In this document: in pieces, positions 1 through 7,581 of the stretch
Position numbering within the stretch: position 1 is the stretch's first letter
How the letters are laid out: each line of letters opens with the position of its first letter
NCBI GenBank assembly: GCA_013203595.1
Contig: JABMNT010000207.1
Location: forward strand, 1 to 35,167
Source of the DNA: Rhodospirillales bacterium
GTDB taxonomy: Bacteria; Pseudomonadota; Alphaproteobacteria; Rhodospirillales; Casp-alpha2
Direction: 5' to 3'
Length of the DNA stretch: 35,167 nucleotides
The notes under the pieces: generated by a model
Told to the model about the DNA's origin: nothing
What the model saw: the letters and a program-made list of their open reading frames with translations, nothing else
Database searches by the model: none
Program-made: the position numbers and the translations under genes

Positions 1-834
1 AATCGCGGCAATTCGGGCGGTCCCATGTTTAACATTGACGGTGACGTCGTTGGTGTGAACTCGGCGATCTACTCACCGTCCGGCGGCAGTGTTGGTATTG
101 GCTTTGCCATTCCGTCATCCACCGTACAGCCGATCATTGCGCAATTGCGGGCGCATGGACAGATCAGGAGAGGCTGGTTGGGTGTTCAGATACAGCCGGT
201 AACGGATGAAATTGCCGAGTCCCTGGGCCTCGAGAACACCGATGGTGCGCTGGTTGCCGATGTTGTCGAGAATGGACCTGCGGCGAAAGCCAATATCAAG
301 GCCGGGGACATCATTTTAACCTTCAATGGCACGAAAGTCAGCGAAATGCGGATGCTGCCGCGCCTTGTTGCCCAGGCACCGGTTGATGCCGCTGCCAATG
401 TCGGGCTCCTGCGGCGCGGCAAACGGCAATCGCTGGACGTTAAGATCGAAGAGTTGCAGGACAAAACCCAGCTGGCGTTGAACGGCAAGATGGATGGTGG
501 TGACGCTGAAAGTCCTGGCGAAGGCCAGCAACATTCGGCTGAACTGGGAATGACGTTGTCATCAATCACCGGTTCCCTGCGCCAGCGCTTCAATCTGGCC
601 ACCGAAGCCAGCGGTCTCGTCGTCACCGATGTTGATGCGGACGGGGCGGCTATCGAAAAAGGCATCCGCGCCGGTGATATAATTGTTGAGGTTGGACAGG
701 AAAAGATTACCTCGCCAAAGCAATTTGCCGCAAAAATTGAAGATGCCAAAAAGCATCACCAAAAGACCGTCCTTCTGCTTCTGGACAACGAACAGGGCCA
801 GCGCTACGTGGCCTTGAAAATCAAGTCGGCCTGA
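1..834 (+). CDS. degP: DegP/HtrA-type periplasmic serine protease, C-terminal part (5' truncated by window edge)
   Basis: The open frame enters from base 1 and ends at TGA 832-834, leaving 277 residues. The first eight residues are NRGNSGGP, the trypsin-fold active-site loop of the HtrA/Do family, so Ser5 of the visible part is the nucleophile. The His and Asp of the triad lie outside the window. Two PDZ domains follow. PDZ1 covers about residues 58-155, starting at GWLGVQIQPV, with a GPAAKANIKAGDIIL core. PDZ2 covers about residues 180-275, with an IEKGIRAGDIIVEV core. Protease plus two PDZ domains is the DegP/DegQ/MucD layout: an envelope protein quality-control protease and chaperone acting in the periplasm. 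The ATG at 25 is internal and not a start. A perfect palindrome follows the stop. Family assignment is firm; DegP versus DegQ or MucD cannot be decided. Confidence 0.95.
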   Translation, partial: NRGNSGGPMFNIDGDVVGVNSAIYSPSGGSVGIGFAIPSSTVQPIIAQLRAHGQIRRGWLGVQIQPVTDEIAESLGLENTDGALVADVVENGPAAKANIKAGDIILTFNGTKVSEMRMLPRLVAQAPVDAAANVGLLRRGKRQSLDVKIEELQDKTQLALNGKMDGGDAESPGEGQQHSAELGMTLSSITGSLRQRFNLATEASGLVVTDVDADGAAIEKGIRAGDIIVEVGQEKITSPKQFAAKIEDAKKHHQKTVLLLLDNEQGQRYVALKIKSA

Positions 835-846
835 CAAGGCCCGGAT

Positions 847-872
847 CCCAGGTCGCCCGCGGGCGACCTGGG
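847..872 (+). terminator. Perfect palindrome, likely terminator of the protease gene
   Basis: Thirteen bases after the protease stop the sequence reads CCCAGGTCGCCCG and then its exact reverse complement, a 26-base perfect palindrome. As RNA this gives a very stable GC-rich hairpin. There is no T-run after it, so it may act as a non-canonical or rho-assisted terminator, or as a 3' stabiliser. Position directly behind the gene supports a transcript-end role. Confidence 0.6.
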
Positions 873-1072
873 ACATGCCGCCTAACACAAATCCCCCCAT
901 ATTCCATCGACGACCCTGACCCCACCGCTCCGGGCGCGCCTGTCTGCCTTGGGGCTCCGGTGTTTCCGTGCCCCGGCTCAAGGCTATCACCCCCTTTCTG
1001 TACGTGGACGGTATCGTCATGAAACGGACCCGGCCCGGTTGGAAAATATGCAATAGTTGAAAGTATTTTATA

Positions 1073-1087
1073 AACTATCGTATAGTT
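1073..1087. promoter_or_regulatory. Short inverted repeat, possible regulator-binding site
   Basis: AACTAT and ATAGTT flank the three bases CGT, a perfect 6-bp dyad in AT-rich DNA. The shape resembles operators of TetR-type dimers, but no regulator gene is adjacent and the nearest downstream gene starts about 265 bases away. Function is unproven. Confidence 0.3.
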
Positions 1088-1259
1088 GTATTTTACGGCA
1101 GGCAGGTACGCCAGCAAAGGCATTTGAACCACGTGATCAGGCGCCTCAAACCAAAAAGAGGCGGGCTGTGAGAAAATTGAAATTCGGGTTCGCAGTTACC
1201 GGTTTTAAAACGAACGAAGTCGGTTGGGGCAAATGATTTAAGCAGGATTATCACATAGG

Positions 1260-1306
1260 GGTCCGTCCTTAATTCGAATGCAGGTTGCGAGAATTAAGGA
1301 AGGACC
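1260..1306. repeat. Long imperfect hairpin upstream of the membrane-protein gene
   Basis: The left arm 1260-1275 (GGTCCGTCCTTAATTC) and right arm 1291-1306 (GAATTAAGGAAGGACC) pair at 15 of 16 positions around a 15-nt loop. The arms are too long and regular for a typical operator. The element ends 45 bases before the next start codon. It could be a REP/MITE-like extragenic palindrome, a terminator for transcripts entering from upstream, or a 5' leader structure. No second copy was noticed in this window. Confidence 0.5.
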
Positions 1307-1351
1307 AGGGACAGTGATGATCGCGGAAATGCCACTTGCAAAGGACTAGAG

Positions 1352-2293
1352 ATGGCCCTGTATACACTGAATATTGCGTTGATTTTAGTGACGGGTGTGT
1401 GGACATCACTCTGGTTTATTTACTATACGGAATGGTTTCCTCTTATTGGCGGCGTGCTCGGATTAGGCAGTTTCTTCGCCTGGGTGGCATTTGTGTCCGG
1501 TCTGATAACGGATGCCCGAAAGAAATCTTATCAGGAGATCATTGACGCCAGGGTTTTCAGTTGGAAATGGACCTGGATTTGTATTCTTGGCGTCAATGTT
1601 CTTCTGATTTTAGGTATACCAGCGCAGTTCGGTGGTTTGCGGATTATTAACACATCGCGCGGCGAAAGCCTTTTGATCAAAATCTCGCCGGGATCAGATC
1701 AACCTGTTTTCATCGGCCCTCAGAACAAAATGAATTTGATCTTCCACACGCCGTGGTTCGGGAGCAGGAAATTTGAAATCAGCACCGCTGATGCGCCGGG
1801 TTTGTTCGTACAAGCAAAGAGTTTTAACCGCCATTCTGTAATTCTGCCTGATGCCGCATGGCATCAGCCTTTGGTGCTGATCCGCCCATCAAACCCGGAA
1901 ATTTATACAAAACTGGCGAACAAACATGCTGTATATTACCTTAAAATAAGCCTGTGTGATGCCCAGGTCGGGTCGGACAAATGCACGCTTCTTCACGATG
2001 GCTTTGCGCACAAGGACAGATATGCCGGCGGCGCGTTTATCATCGGCGCGGAACAGCCCGTTCAGCTGCCTGACAACATTATTCGGCGCTGGCGATCATT
2101 GGGCTGGGAGTCTCAGGTGGTTTCTCTTTGGAGCCGTCCGCTGTTGCCGCAAACGCCCCTCCGCTTAACAGCAAATAACGTGAGAATTGATACAACCCTC
2201 ATCGGGGCTGATGGCGCACTGGTCTGCGCAAAGCCGCACGACATAAGTAAAAATCCGGATAAATTAGTCGAGATGGAGATTGATCTATGTTGA
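1352..2293 (+). CDS. Unknown membrane-anchored protein
   Basis: Predicted protein of 313 residues; no family recognised. The N-terminus has two hydrophobic segments (about residues 4-27 and 28-50). A short charged loop and a third hydrophobic stretch at about 70-92 follow. The rest is soluble-looking and beta-rich, so it is probably an inner-membrane protein with a C-terminal globular domain on one face. The ATG at 1352 is supported by AAGGA at 1341-1345. Its last codons overlap the next gene by 7 bases (2287-2293, ATGTTGA), which implies translational coupling and a shared function with the secreted protein that follows. The base composition is AT-richer than most of the window. This is a real gene by length, ribosome-binding site and coupling, but no function can be assigned. 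Confidence 0.75.
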   Translation: MALYTLNIALILVTGVWTSLWFIYYTEWFPLIGGVLGLGSFFAWVAFVSGLITDARKKSYQEIIDARVFSWKWTWICILGVNVLLILGIPAQFGGLRIINTSRGESLLIKISPGSDQPVFIGPQNKMNLIFHTPWFGSRKFEISTADAPGLFVQAKSFNRHSVILPDAAWHQPLVLIRPSNPEIYTKLANKHAVYYLKISLCDAQVGSDKCTLLHDGFAHKDRYAGGAFIIGAEQPVQLPDNIIRRWRSLGWESQVVSLWSRPLLPQTPLRLTANNVRIDTTLIGADGALVCAKPHDISKNPDKLVEMEIDLC

Positions 2294-4224
2294 ATAAAAT
2301 TTTGCTGCGTTGGTTAACGGCCGTTTCTCTGTTTGCTTTTGCATCCGGTCCGTCGATGGCATCTGGACTGCCTTTTCTGGAAGTCGCGGTTGTTCTGGAT
2401 CCGGGCGCGAGCTTGTTTGAAAGCCTTAACGAAAACCAACGGAAAGCAATAATAAGTACTCTGAACGACAACCTGAAGAATTGGGTGTTAAAGCACATTC
2501 GAAAATGGCAGGCGGTTGCCGATTTAGAAGCGGAAAATCGATTAATCGTATCGATCAGCGACTTGGATGACCTGGACAGCGAGAACATGGCTTCCCTTGT
2601 CCTGCAAATTGAAATGACAGCCTTCGGGGATGTGATTTTAGAGCAAACGTATTTTGCAATGACCAAGCGTCCGGTTACCAATGTTGTAAGCGCAGCCACA
2701 AAATTTCTAGGCATTGATCTCGAACTTGCGCTCGGCAAGCATCGCGAACTTATTAAAGCCGATTTAGCCAATGCCTTTGCCCAGATTGAAGACGGGCTTG
2801 GAACAACGACTGATCTTGTCTATGCAATTTCGCCTCTTCCAAGTTCATATGAGTACTGGCCAAACAGAGTTCGCAGGGTATGGAAAAATGGGCGGTCTGA
2901 GGTCCGCAAAAAGGTGACGGGAACGCAGTACGTTTCGGATACGGCCTATTTCGATCACCCGGGGATGGTCGTGTCCGGTACGCTGTTCGGGGTTCCAAAA
3001 GGCAGTCGCATAAAATCAGAGCTGCTGGATGGCAAAAAAGGAACGGAATTCTGTGTGCAGCGCACGGGCGTTGAAACGATTGCCGCTGCCCGCGCAGACC
3101 TGTCATGTGTTCTTGGCAAGGTTTGCCAGCTCACTTCGGCACAACCAACCGGTTGGTTCAGGCAATGCGAAACAGAACAAACATGGCTTGAGTATTTTAA
3201 GGGGTTTCCGGTCCGCAGTGCACATGCGTCGGAAACCAGGAATATTTGGAGCGCGGCATCTCTGGAGACACTGATCGAACGTTCCAGAGCTGGAGATAAT
3301 CCAAAGTTAGGTTTTACGGTCTTCGAAATTAAATCGGACGGGCTCGATATTGATGGAGTGGACGGATATTCGATCGCCCTTCAATCAAACGCGGTTCCAA
3401 TCTGGGTCGATGGGATCCAACCTGAAAAACTGATTTATCCCTTCAAATCGGGAACCAGCTTTAACCACCAGTTTTCCCTGGAAACCCTGAATTTTAGTGG
3501 CAAAAAGAATGGCTGCGACACGATTACTGCAAAAATTACATTTGTCAAAGAAGGTCTCCCCATAGGGAAATCAGTAATTCTGCGGCGTCCCTATGCGGCG
3601 CTGCGGGACGCTGTTCGTGTTCCCATTGATACCTTCAGTTGGGAGGGCCGGTATGTCCATCCTCAGAAAGATGACGAGTATCAGATATTTGTAGATAGCG
3701 CTTCGTTTGCGCGCAAAGACCATGCGCGGCAAAAACAAGTCCTGGACTGGCTCCGCCGCAGCCAACAAGCGATCAGCGCCCTGAACTGGAAAATTCCACC
3801 GGGTGCGTATGGGGCTGAAGATACCGAGCGCCAAGGTCTTGTTGTCGGTGTCATGCGCCCGCCGCTTCAACCCGTAATTAATGATCCAGGTAAATTTGGC
3901 TACGGGATTTCCATTGGTGTTAAACGGCCATCCGGCCAGGTCCAGATGGTCTTCCCGAAAGAACGAACCGCGCGCCGGTTAGCTCTCTTTTTGTCGGATC
4001 TTGCGAAAAAGGAATTAGACAGCCTTGCAGACCAGTCTCCTCCTGGTGATGCAAAGGCCCGCAGGGCGTGGAACCATAAAATCTGGGTGCTGAAAAACAG
4101 GCTGGTTCCGATGGGAAACCCAAACGTTTATGTTCGGCGAAACCGAAGAGCAGATGGCGTTGCCCCGTTGAAATGGGTATGTACCAATGAAACAGATCTT
4201 ATTGCGGCAAATCAGAAGTTTTAA
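2287..4224 (+). CDS. Unknown secreted or periplasmic protein
   Basis: Predicted protein of 645 residues with a typical N-terminal signal peptide: Lys/Arg near the start, a hydrophobic core at about residues 8-22, and a likely cleavage after SMA around residue 26. No transmembrane helix follows, so it should be periplasmic or exported. No known domain was recognised. Several cysteines (for example the C-V-L-G-K-V-C segment near residue 275) could form disulfides. The C-terminal 120 residues are rich in Arg and Lys. It overlaps the preceding membrane-protein gene by 7 bases, so the two are translationally coupled and probably form a membrane/periplasm pair. A DUF218 gene follows after 29 bases. 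The AT-richer composition matches its neighbours and suggests the three were acquired together. Function unknown. Confidence 0.75.
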   Translation: MLNKILLRWLTAVSLFAFASGPSMASGLPFLEVAVVLDPGASLFESLNENQRKAIISTLNDNLKNWVLKHIRKWQAVADLEAENRLIVSISDLDDLDSENMASLVLQIEMTAFGDVILEQTYFAMTKRPVTNVVSAATKFLGIDLELALGKHRELIKADLANAFAQIEDGLGTTTDLVYAISPLPSSYEYWPNRVRRVWKNGRSEVRKKVTGTQYVSDTAYFDHPGMVVSGTLFGVPKGSRIKSELLDGKKGTEFCVQRTGVETIAAARADLSCVLGKVCQLTSAQPTGWFRQCETEQTWLEYFKGFPVRSAHASETRNIWSAASLETLIERSRAGDNPKLGFTVFEIKSDGLDIDGVDGYSIALQSNAVPIWVDGIQPEKLIYPFKSGTSFNHQFSLETLNFSGKKNGCDTITAKITFVKEGLPIGKSVILRRPYAALRDAVRVPIDTFSWEGRYVHPQKDDEYQIFVDSASFARKDHARQKQVLDWLRRSQQAISALNWKIPPGAYGAEDTERQGLVVGVMRPPLQPVINDPGKFGYGISIGVKRPSGQVQMVFPKERTARRLALFLSDLAKKELDSLADQSPPGDAKARRAWNHKIWVLKNRLVPMGNPNVYVRRNRRADGVAPLKWVCTNETDLIAANQKF

Positions 4225-4253
4225 AAATTTGCTAAATATCCAAGAGAACATAA

Positions 4254-4775
4254 ATGGCTGCTGAAAATACCGAATATTTTATAATTTTCGGGGCCGCGGT
4301 GTTGCCCGATGGAATGCCAAGCGGGACACTGAGAAGACGGGTAATGGGGGCTGTTGACGCAGCGGCGGGAAACCCGGGGGCAATTTTTATTCCTTCTGGC
4401 GGGGTAGGTCGCCATGGTCATGTTGAATCTGAAATTATGACGAAGTTAATACTGGAATCGGGGATTCCCGGAGATAGAATCATAGAAGATTCTGAGGCCA
4501 CTGATACCTTCGATACGGTCGTAAATACGGCCCGTATAATGCGTGCACGATCCAAGGATATCTCCGTCGTTGTATGTTCCAGCAGGTATCATAATCCCCG
4601 CTGCGCAATGCTGTTTCGCCTTCTTGGATTTTCCACGCGCATCCCGCCCATGCCGGCAGACAAAGCGCATCTGGGACTAAAAAAATGGCTGTTTTTCTGG
4701 CTCCGCGAAATTCCAGCATATATCTGGGACGGTTATCTTATGCTTATCCGTAAAAAATCCTTGAATATTATCTGA
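4254..4775 (+). CDS. DUF218 family protein (YdcF/SanA/ElyC-like)
   Basis: Predicted protein of 173 residues. The opening EYFIIFGAAVLPDGMPSGTL matches the start of the DUF218 fold, where a hydrophobic strand leads into G-A-A/G and a substrate loop. A central FIPSGGVGRHGHVESEI segment and a later EDSEATDTFDTVVNTARIM segment are the usual conserved acidic/asparagine motifs, followed by a strand ending in CSSRYHNPRC. Members such as YdcF, SanA and ElyC are envelope-associated or nucleotide-binding proteins of poorly defined reaction; some act in polysaccharide or peptidoglycan metabolism. This copy has no clear N-terminal membrane anchor, though its C-terminus (about 145-165) is aromatic and hydrophobic. 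It lies 29 bases after the secreted unknown, probably in the same operon. Family assignment is good; the role is unknown. Confidence 0.8.
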   Translation: MAAENTEYFIIFGAAVLPDGMPSGTLRRRVMGAVDAAAGNPGAIFIPSGGVGRHGHVESEIMTKLILESGIPGDRIIEDSEATDTFDTVVNTARIMRARSKDISVVVCSSRYHNPRCAMLFRLLGFSTRIPPMPADKAHLGLKKWLFFWLREIPAYIWDGYLMLIRKKSLNII

Positions 4776-4951
4776 GGCCTATCCTTGGCTGCTCGTCGTT
4801 GCTGACCGGTGGAGCAGCTGTATATAAGGGGTCTACTCAAAGACACGTTCATTCTTCCGTCAACGCACAGGCGGCGCTTGCGTGGCCGGGCATTGACCGT
4901 CAGGCGCACACGTAATATCTCAAAGCCATACAGAGACAGTGGAGAGCCCCC

Positions 4952-5530
4952 TTGCAGTTAAAAGCCGAACAAAGAATCAAGGCAAGCCGCGCCTAGGTCT
5001 ATGCGGCGCTGAATGATCCGGATATTCTCAGGCAATGTATTCCCGGCTGTGAAACCCTGGATAAAACCTCGGAGACGGCAATGACCGCGTCGGTGACGCT
5101 GAAGATTGGCCCGATAAAGGCCAAATTCAAAGGCAATGTTGAACTGTCGAACCGGGTGCCGCCGGAAAGCTATACGATCAGCGGCGAAGGAACGGGAGGG
5201 GCGGCCGGATTCGCCAAGGGTGGTGCCGATGTGAAGTTAATCGAAGAGGGCGAGGCAACGCTTTTGCAGTACGCCGTCAACGCCGATGTGGGCGGCAAGA
5301 TCGCTCAACTGGGCGCGCGCCTGATTGATTCCACGGCAACAAAACTGTCTGCAGCTTTTTTTGCAAAATTTTGCGACATCGTTGAAGCACAGGAGACGTC
5401 CGCCATGGCGGACGGGGATTTGATGGCCGGGGCTGTTGATCAACCGGTTCGTGCCACTGGTGTAAAACCCTGGGTTTGGGTAATGATTGGCACCGTGCTG
5501 GTAATTTCACTATTTGCACTGGCCGGGTAA
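4952..5530 (+). pseudogene. coxG: CoxG family (CO dehydrogenase subunit G-like, SRPBCC fold), interrupted by in-frame TAG
   Basis: Conceptual translation from TTG 4952 (GGAG at 4941-4944, suitable spacing) gives MQLKAEQRIKASRA, then TAG at 4994-4996, then VYAALNDPDILRQCIPGCET and on in the same frame to TAA 5528-5530. CoxG proteins begin with this same pattern (roughly GEQRI-x-AS-RxxVWxAL-NDP-xxLxxCIPGCE), with a residue, often Gln, at the stop position, so a CAG-to-TAG change is the simplest explanation. The rest is typical: TLKIGPIKAKFKG, YTISGEGTGGAAGFAKGGA, and a C-terminal hydrophobic anchor at the end. CoxG proteins help mature or membrane-attach molybdenum CO-dehydrogenase-type hydroxylases. 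If translation restarted at ATG 5081 the product would lack the first 43 or so residues. It could be a pseudogene, a readthrough gene or a sequence error. Confidence 0.85.
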
Positions 5531-5598
5531 ATCTCCTTTTATAGGAAGATAGCAGGTGTGTGAGCGGTTGCAGTTTTTTCGGGTGATAGGGCATTTCC

Positions 5599-6621
5599 AT
5601 GGAGTTTGGTGAACTGGATACCGAAGATGCGCTTGGCTGTATCCTTGCGCATTCCGTCCGCCTGGCCGGTGCCACCTTTAAAAAAGGTACGCACCTAGAT
5701 GACCAGGCCCTGGCTCAGTTAAAAGCCGTCGGCATGACGTCGCTGATGGTGGCGCGACCGCAGGCGGGTGATGTCCTGGAGGACGAGGCCGCCGGTCGCA
5801 TTGCCGGGCGGATTGCCGGCGCCGAGGTGCGGGTCGCCGAGCCGTTCACCGGCCGGGCCAATATCTATGCCCGGGAAGCCGGGGTGTTTGTCGCCGATGC
5901 GGAGCGCATCGGTGCCCTGAACCGGGTCGACGAGGCAATGACCATCGCCACATTGGCGCCCTTTAGCCGGGTTGTTGCCGGACAGATGGTTGCCACCGTA
6001 AAAATCATTCCATTCATGGTGCCGGAATCCCAGTTGCAGGCGCTTGAACGGCTTGCCGGCGATGGGCCAGCGGACATTTCGGTTGCCGGCTTTCGCCCGC
6101 TGCATGTGGCGCTGATTATCTCCCGGCTGCCCGGGGACGGTGAAAAAATCCTGAACAAAAGGCATCAGGCCGTCGCTGAGCGGATTTCCAGCCTGGGCGG
6201 AACGCTCGATGTGGTCAGCTATTGCGACCATACGACCAAGGCCGTAACGGAGGCGATCCGTCAGACGCAGGGCCAGGGCAGTGATCTGATCCTGCTTTTT
6301 GGGGCATCGGCAATCGTTGACCGCGGTGATGTGATCCCGGCGGCACTGGTCGGCGCCGGTGGCGCGCTTGTTCATTTCGGTATGCCCGTTGATCCGGGCA
6401 ATCTTCTGCTCTATGGGAAACTCGGCAAAGCCCATGTGGTTGGTGTGCCCAGTTGCGCTTCATCGATCAAGGAAAACGGCTTTGACTGGGTTCTGGAAAG
6501 GCTGTTTGCCGGATTGGCGCTGGACCGCGACGCCTTTATTGCCATGGCCTGTGGCGGGCTGCTTAAGGAAATTCCATCGCGCCCGCAACCCAGGGAGCGC
6601 GGCGCCAACGCTGGCAAGTGA
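5599..6621 (+). CDS. Molybdopterin-binding domain protein (MoCF_biosynth-like)
   Basis: Predicted protein of 340 residues. The N-terminal 170 residues resemble the MoeA-like/SAF-like part that precedes a molybdopterin-binding domain (EDALGCILAHSVRLAGATFKKGTHL). The C-terminal half carries the MoCF_biosynth fold, with LHVALIISRL, a helix, and a SDLILLFGASAIVDRGDVIP loop in the position of the usual GGTS/G-D segment. GMPVDPGNLLLYGKL follows. Proteins of this type are commonly found beside CoxG and an MobA-like nucleotidyltransferase in gene sets for molybdenum hydroxylases, where they act in cytosine-dinucleotide cofactor maturation. Here the nucleotidyltransferase domain or gene and the hydroxylase subunits are absent. 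It starts 68 bases after coxG and probably shared its transcript. The ribosome-binding site before ATG 5599 is weak. Confidence 0.8.
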   Translation: MEFGELDTEDALGCILAHSVRLAGATFKKGTHLDDQALAQLKAVGMTSLMVARPQAGDVLEDEAAGRIAGRIAGAEVRVAEPFTGRANIYAREAGVFVADAERIGALNRVDEAMTIATLAPFSRVVAGQMVATVKIIPFMVPESQLQALERLAGDGPADISVAGFRPLHVALIISRLPGDGEKILNKRHQAVAERISSLGGTLDVVSYCDHTTKAVTEAIRQTQGQGSDLILLFGASAIVDRGDVIPAALVGAGGALVHFGMPVDPGNLLLYGKLGKAHVVGVPSCASSIKENGFDWVLERLFAGLALDRDAFIAMACGGLLKEIPSRPQPRERGANAGK

Positions 6622-6653
6622 CTGTTTCCAACGGCCGGTCCTGTCGAATAATC

Positions 6654-6681
6654 TTGCCATATATAACCAGTTGGATACTAT
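6654..6681 (+). promoter_or_regulatory. Candidate promoter of the tetR gene
   Basis: TTGCCA (6654-6659) and TACTAT (6676-6681) are separated by 16 bases, a plausible sigma-70-type promoter about 50 bases upstream of the tetR start codon. A degenerate copy of the predicted TetR operator fills the spacer and reaches into the -10 box. Confidence 0.45.
6661..6680. promoter_or_regulatory. Degenerate TetR operator in the tetR promoter (autoregulation site)
   Basis: ATATAAC - 6 nt - GATACTA has the same 6-nt gap as the two stronger sites at 7511-7532 and 11662-11682. The left arm matches AAATAAC at 6 of 7 positions and the right arm matches GTTACTT at 5 of 7. Its place between the -35 and -10 of the tetR promoter fits negative autoregulation. 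On sequence alone it is weak; the shared spacing and location raise it. Confidence 0.45.
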
Positions 6682-6731
6682 TTTGCGGATGCACCGCAAG
6701 AGGTTTGCCACAGTATTGAAATCGAGACCTG

Positions 6732-7361
6732 ATGAAGAAGCCGACAAAAAAACGCGATCCGGAAGCGACCAAACGCTCCATTCTGGAAGCTGCGGTCAAG
6801 GAGTTCTCGACCTACGGGCTTGGCGGGGCGCGGGTTGACCGGATCGCCGAACGGGCCGATGCAAACAAGCGTATGCTGTATCATTATTTTGGCAACAAGG
6901 ACGCTTTGTTTCTGGCGGCGCTCGAGGAAGCCTATACGGACATCCGTAACGCCGAAAGGAAACTGGAACTGGAAAATGTCGACCCGGTTGATTCGATCCG
7001 TCGGCTGGTGACCTTTACCTGGGACTATTATGAGGAAAATCCGCATTTTTTATCGCTGCTGAACAGCGAAAACCTGCACAAGGCTGTGCATATCAAGCGC
7101 TCAAAGCACATTCAGCTGCTGCATTCTCCGTTTGTCGAGATGCTGCGGCGGATAATCGAAAAGGGCCAGAACCAGAAGGTGTTCAGGGCCCGGGTAGATC
7201 CGGTTCAGCTGTATATGTCGATTGCCAGTGTCTGTTATTTCTACTTCTCCAACATTCACACCTTGAGCGTTATTTTTGGCCGCGACCTGTCTGCAGAAGA
7301 GGCACGGGAGGAACGGCGCAATCACGCGGTCGAGGTCATTCTCGGTTACCTCAGGGTCTGA
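6732..7361 (+). CDS. TetR family transcriptional regulator of the adjacent transport/catabolic genes
   Basis: Predicted protein of 209 residues. The N-terminal DNA-binding domain is clear: TKRSILEAAVKEFSTYGLGG, then VDRIAERADANKRMLYHYFG with the recognition helix, then NKDALFLAAL. The remaining 140 residues are the all-helical ligand-binding and dimerisation domain, similar in layout to the NicS/RutR-like C-terminal families. It is followed on the same strand by the tripartite transporter operon. Inverted repeats with identical spacing lie in its own promoter, before tctC and before the enolase-superfamily gene, so it is predicted to repress all three and be released by the imported compound or a metabolite. 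The ligand is unknown. The fold assignment is firm; the regulon is an inference. Confidence 0.93.
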   Translation: MKKPTKKRDPEATKRSILEAAVKEFSTYGLGGARVDRIAERADANKRMLYHYFGNKDALFLAALEEAYTDIRNAERKLELENVDPVDSIRRLVTFTWDYYEENPHFLSLLNSENLHKAVHIKRSKHIQLLHSPFVEMLRRIIEKGQNQKVFRARVDPVQLYMSIASVCYFYFSNIHTLSVIFGRDLSAEEAREERRNHAVEVILGYLRV

Positions 7362-7486
7362 TCCGCAGCCGCCCGGCGGTCTGAATAATGGGGCCACCGG
7401 CTTTTCCACTTCTCTCTGAAATCTGATTGTGGCATCGCTGCCCTGTTGTCTTTCGGCTTGCGAATAACTGCATGGTTACAAATCCC

Positions 7487-7516
7487 TTGACGGGGTGACA
7501 GAAATATTTGTAAATA
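7487..7516 (+). promoter_or_regulatory. Candidate promoter of the tctC operon
   Basis: TTGACG at 7487-7492 is a good -35 box. With an 18-base spacer the -10 would be TAAATA at 7511-7516, a weak match. The predicted operator at 7511-7532 overlaps this -10 and the start site, as expected for a repressed promoter. Confidence 0.4.
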
Positions 7517-7532
7517 ACCAATCAGTTATTTA
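7511..7532. promoter_or_regulatory. Predicted TetR operator upstream of tctC
   Basis: A perfect dyad: TAAATAAC (7511-7518), six bases CAATCA, then GTTATTTA (7525-7532). It lies 50 bases before the tctC start codon and overlaps the predicted -10. Eight-base perfect arms with a 6-nt gap are typical for a TetR-dimer site. A closely related copy (same gap, 13 of 14 inner arm bases) precedes the enolase-superfamily gene. Confidence 0.7.
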
Positions 7533-7581
7533 AAGGCTGAATCGATAAAAAGTTCACTCAGGGAAATTGGAGGAGCATACA

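Larger units (their letters stand above)
873..1351. other. Gene-free stretch between the protease and the AT-richer block
   Basis: No credible gene is seen on either strand; the open frames here lack recognisable protein features and start signals. The base composition shifts from GC-rich (about 880-1040) to AT-rich (from about 1040), which continues through the following genes. The stretch holds two inverted repeats (1073-1087 and 1260-1306), annotated separately. The promoter for the downstream membrane-protein gene must lie here but no convincing -35/-10 pair was recognised. Confidence 0.6.

Noticed and set aside
562-1053. Minus-strand open frame of 163 codons spanning the end of the protease gene and the intergenic region
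   Set aside because: Most of it is antisense to the PDZ2 coding region, with low-complexity composition and no ribosome-binding site or recognisable domain.
7362-7440. GC-rich short dyad (CCGC/GCGG) after the tetR stop as a terminator
   Set aside because: The stem is only four base pairs with a tiny loop and no T-run.
7567-7581. In-frame TTG start 5 codons before the annotated tctC start
   Set aside because: It would place the GGAGGAG ribosome-binding site inside the coding region and spoil the signal peptide; ATG 7582 has ideal spacing.
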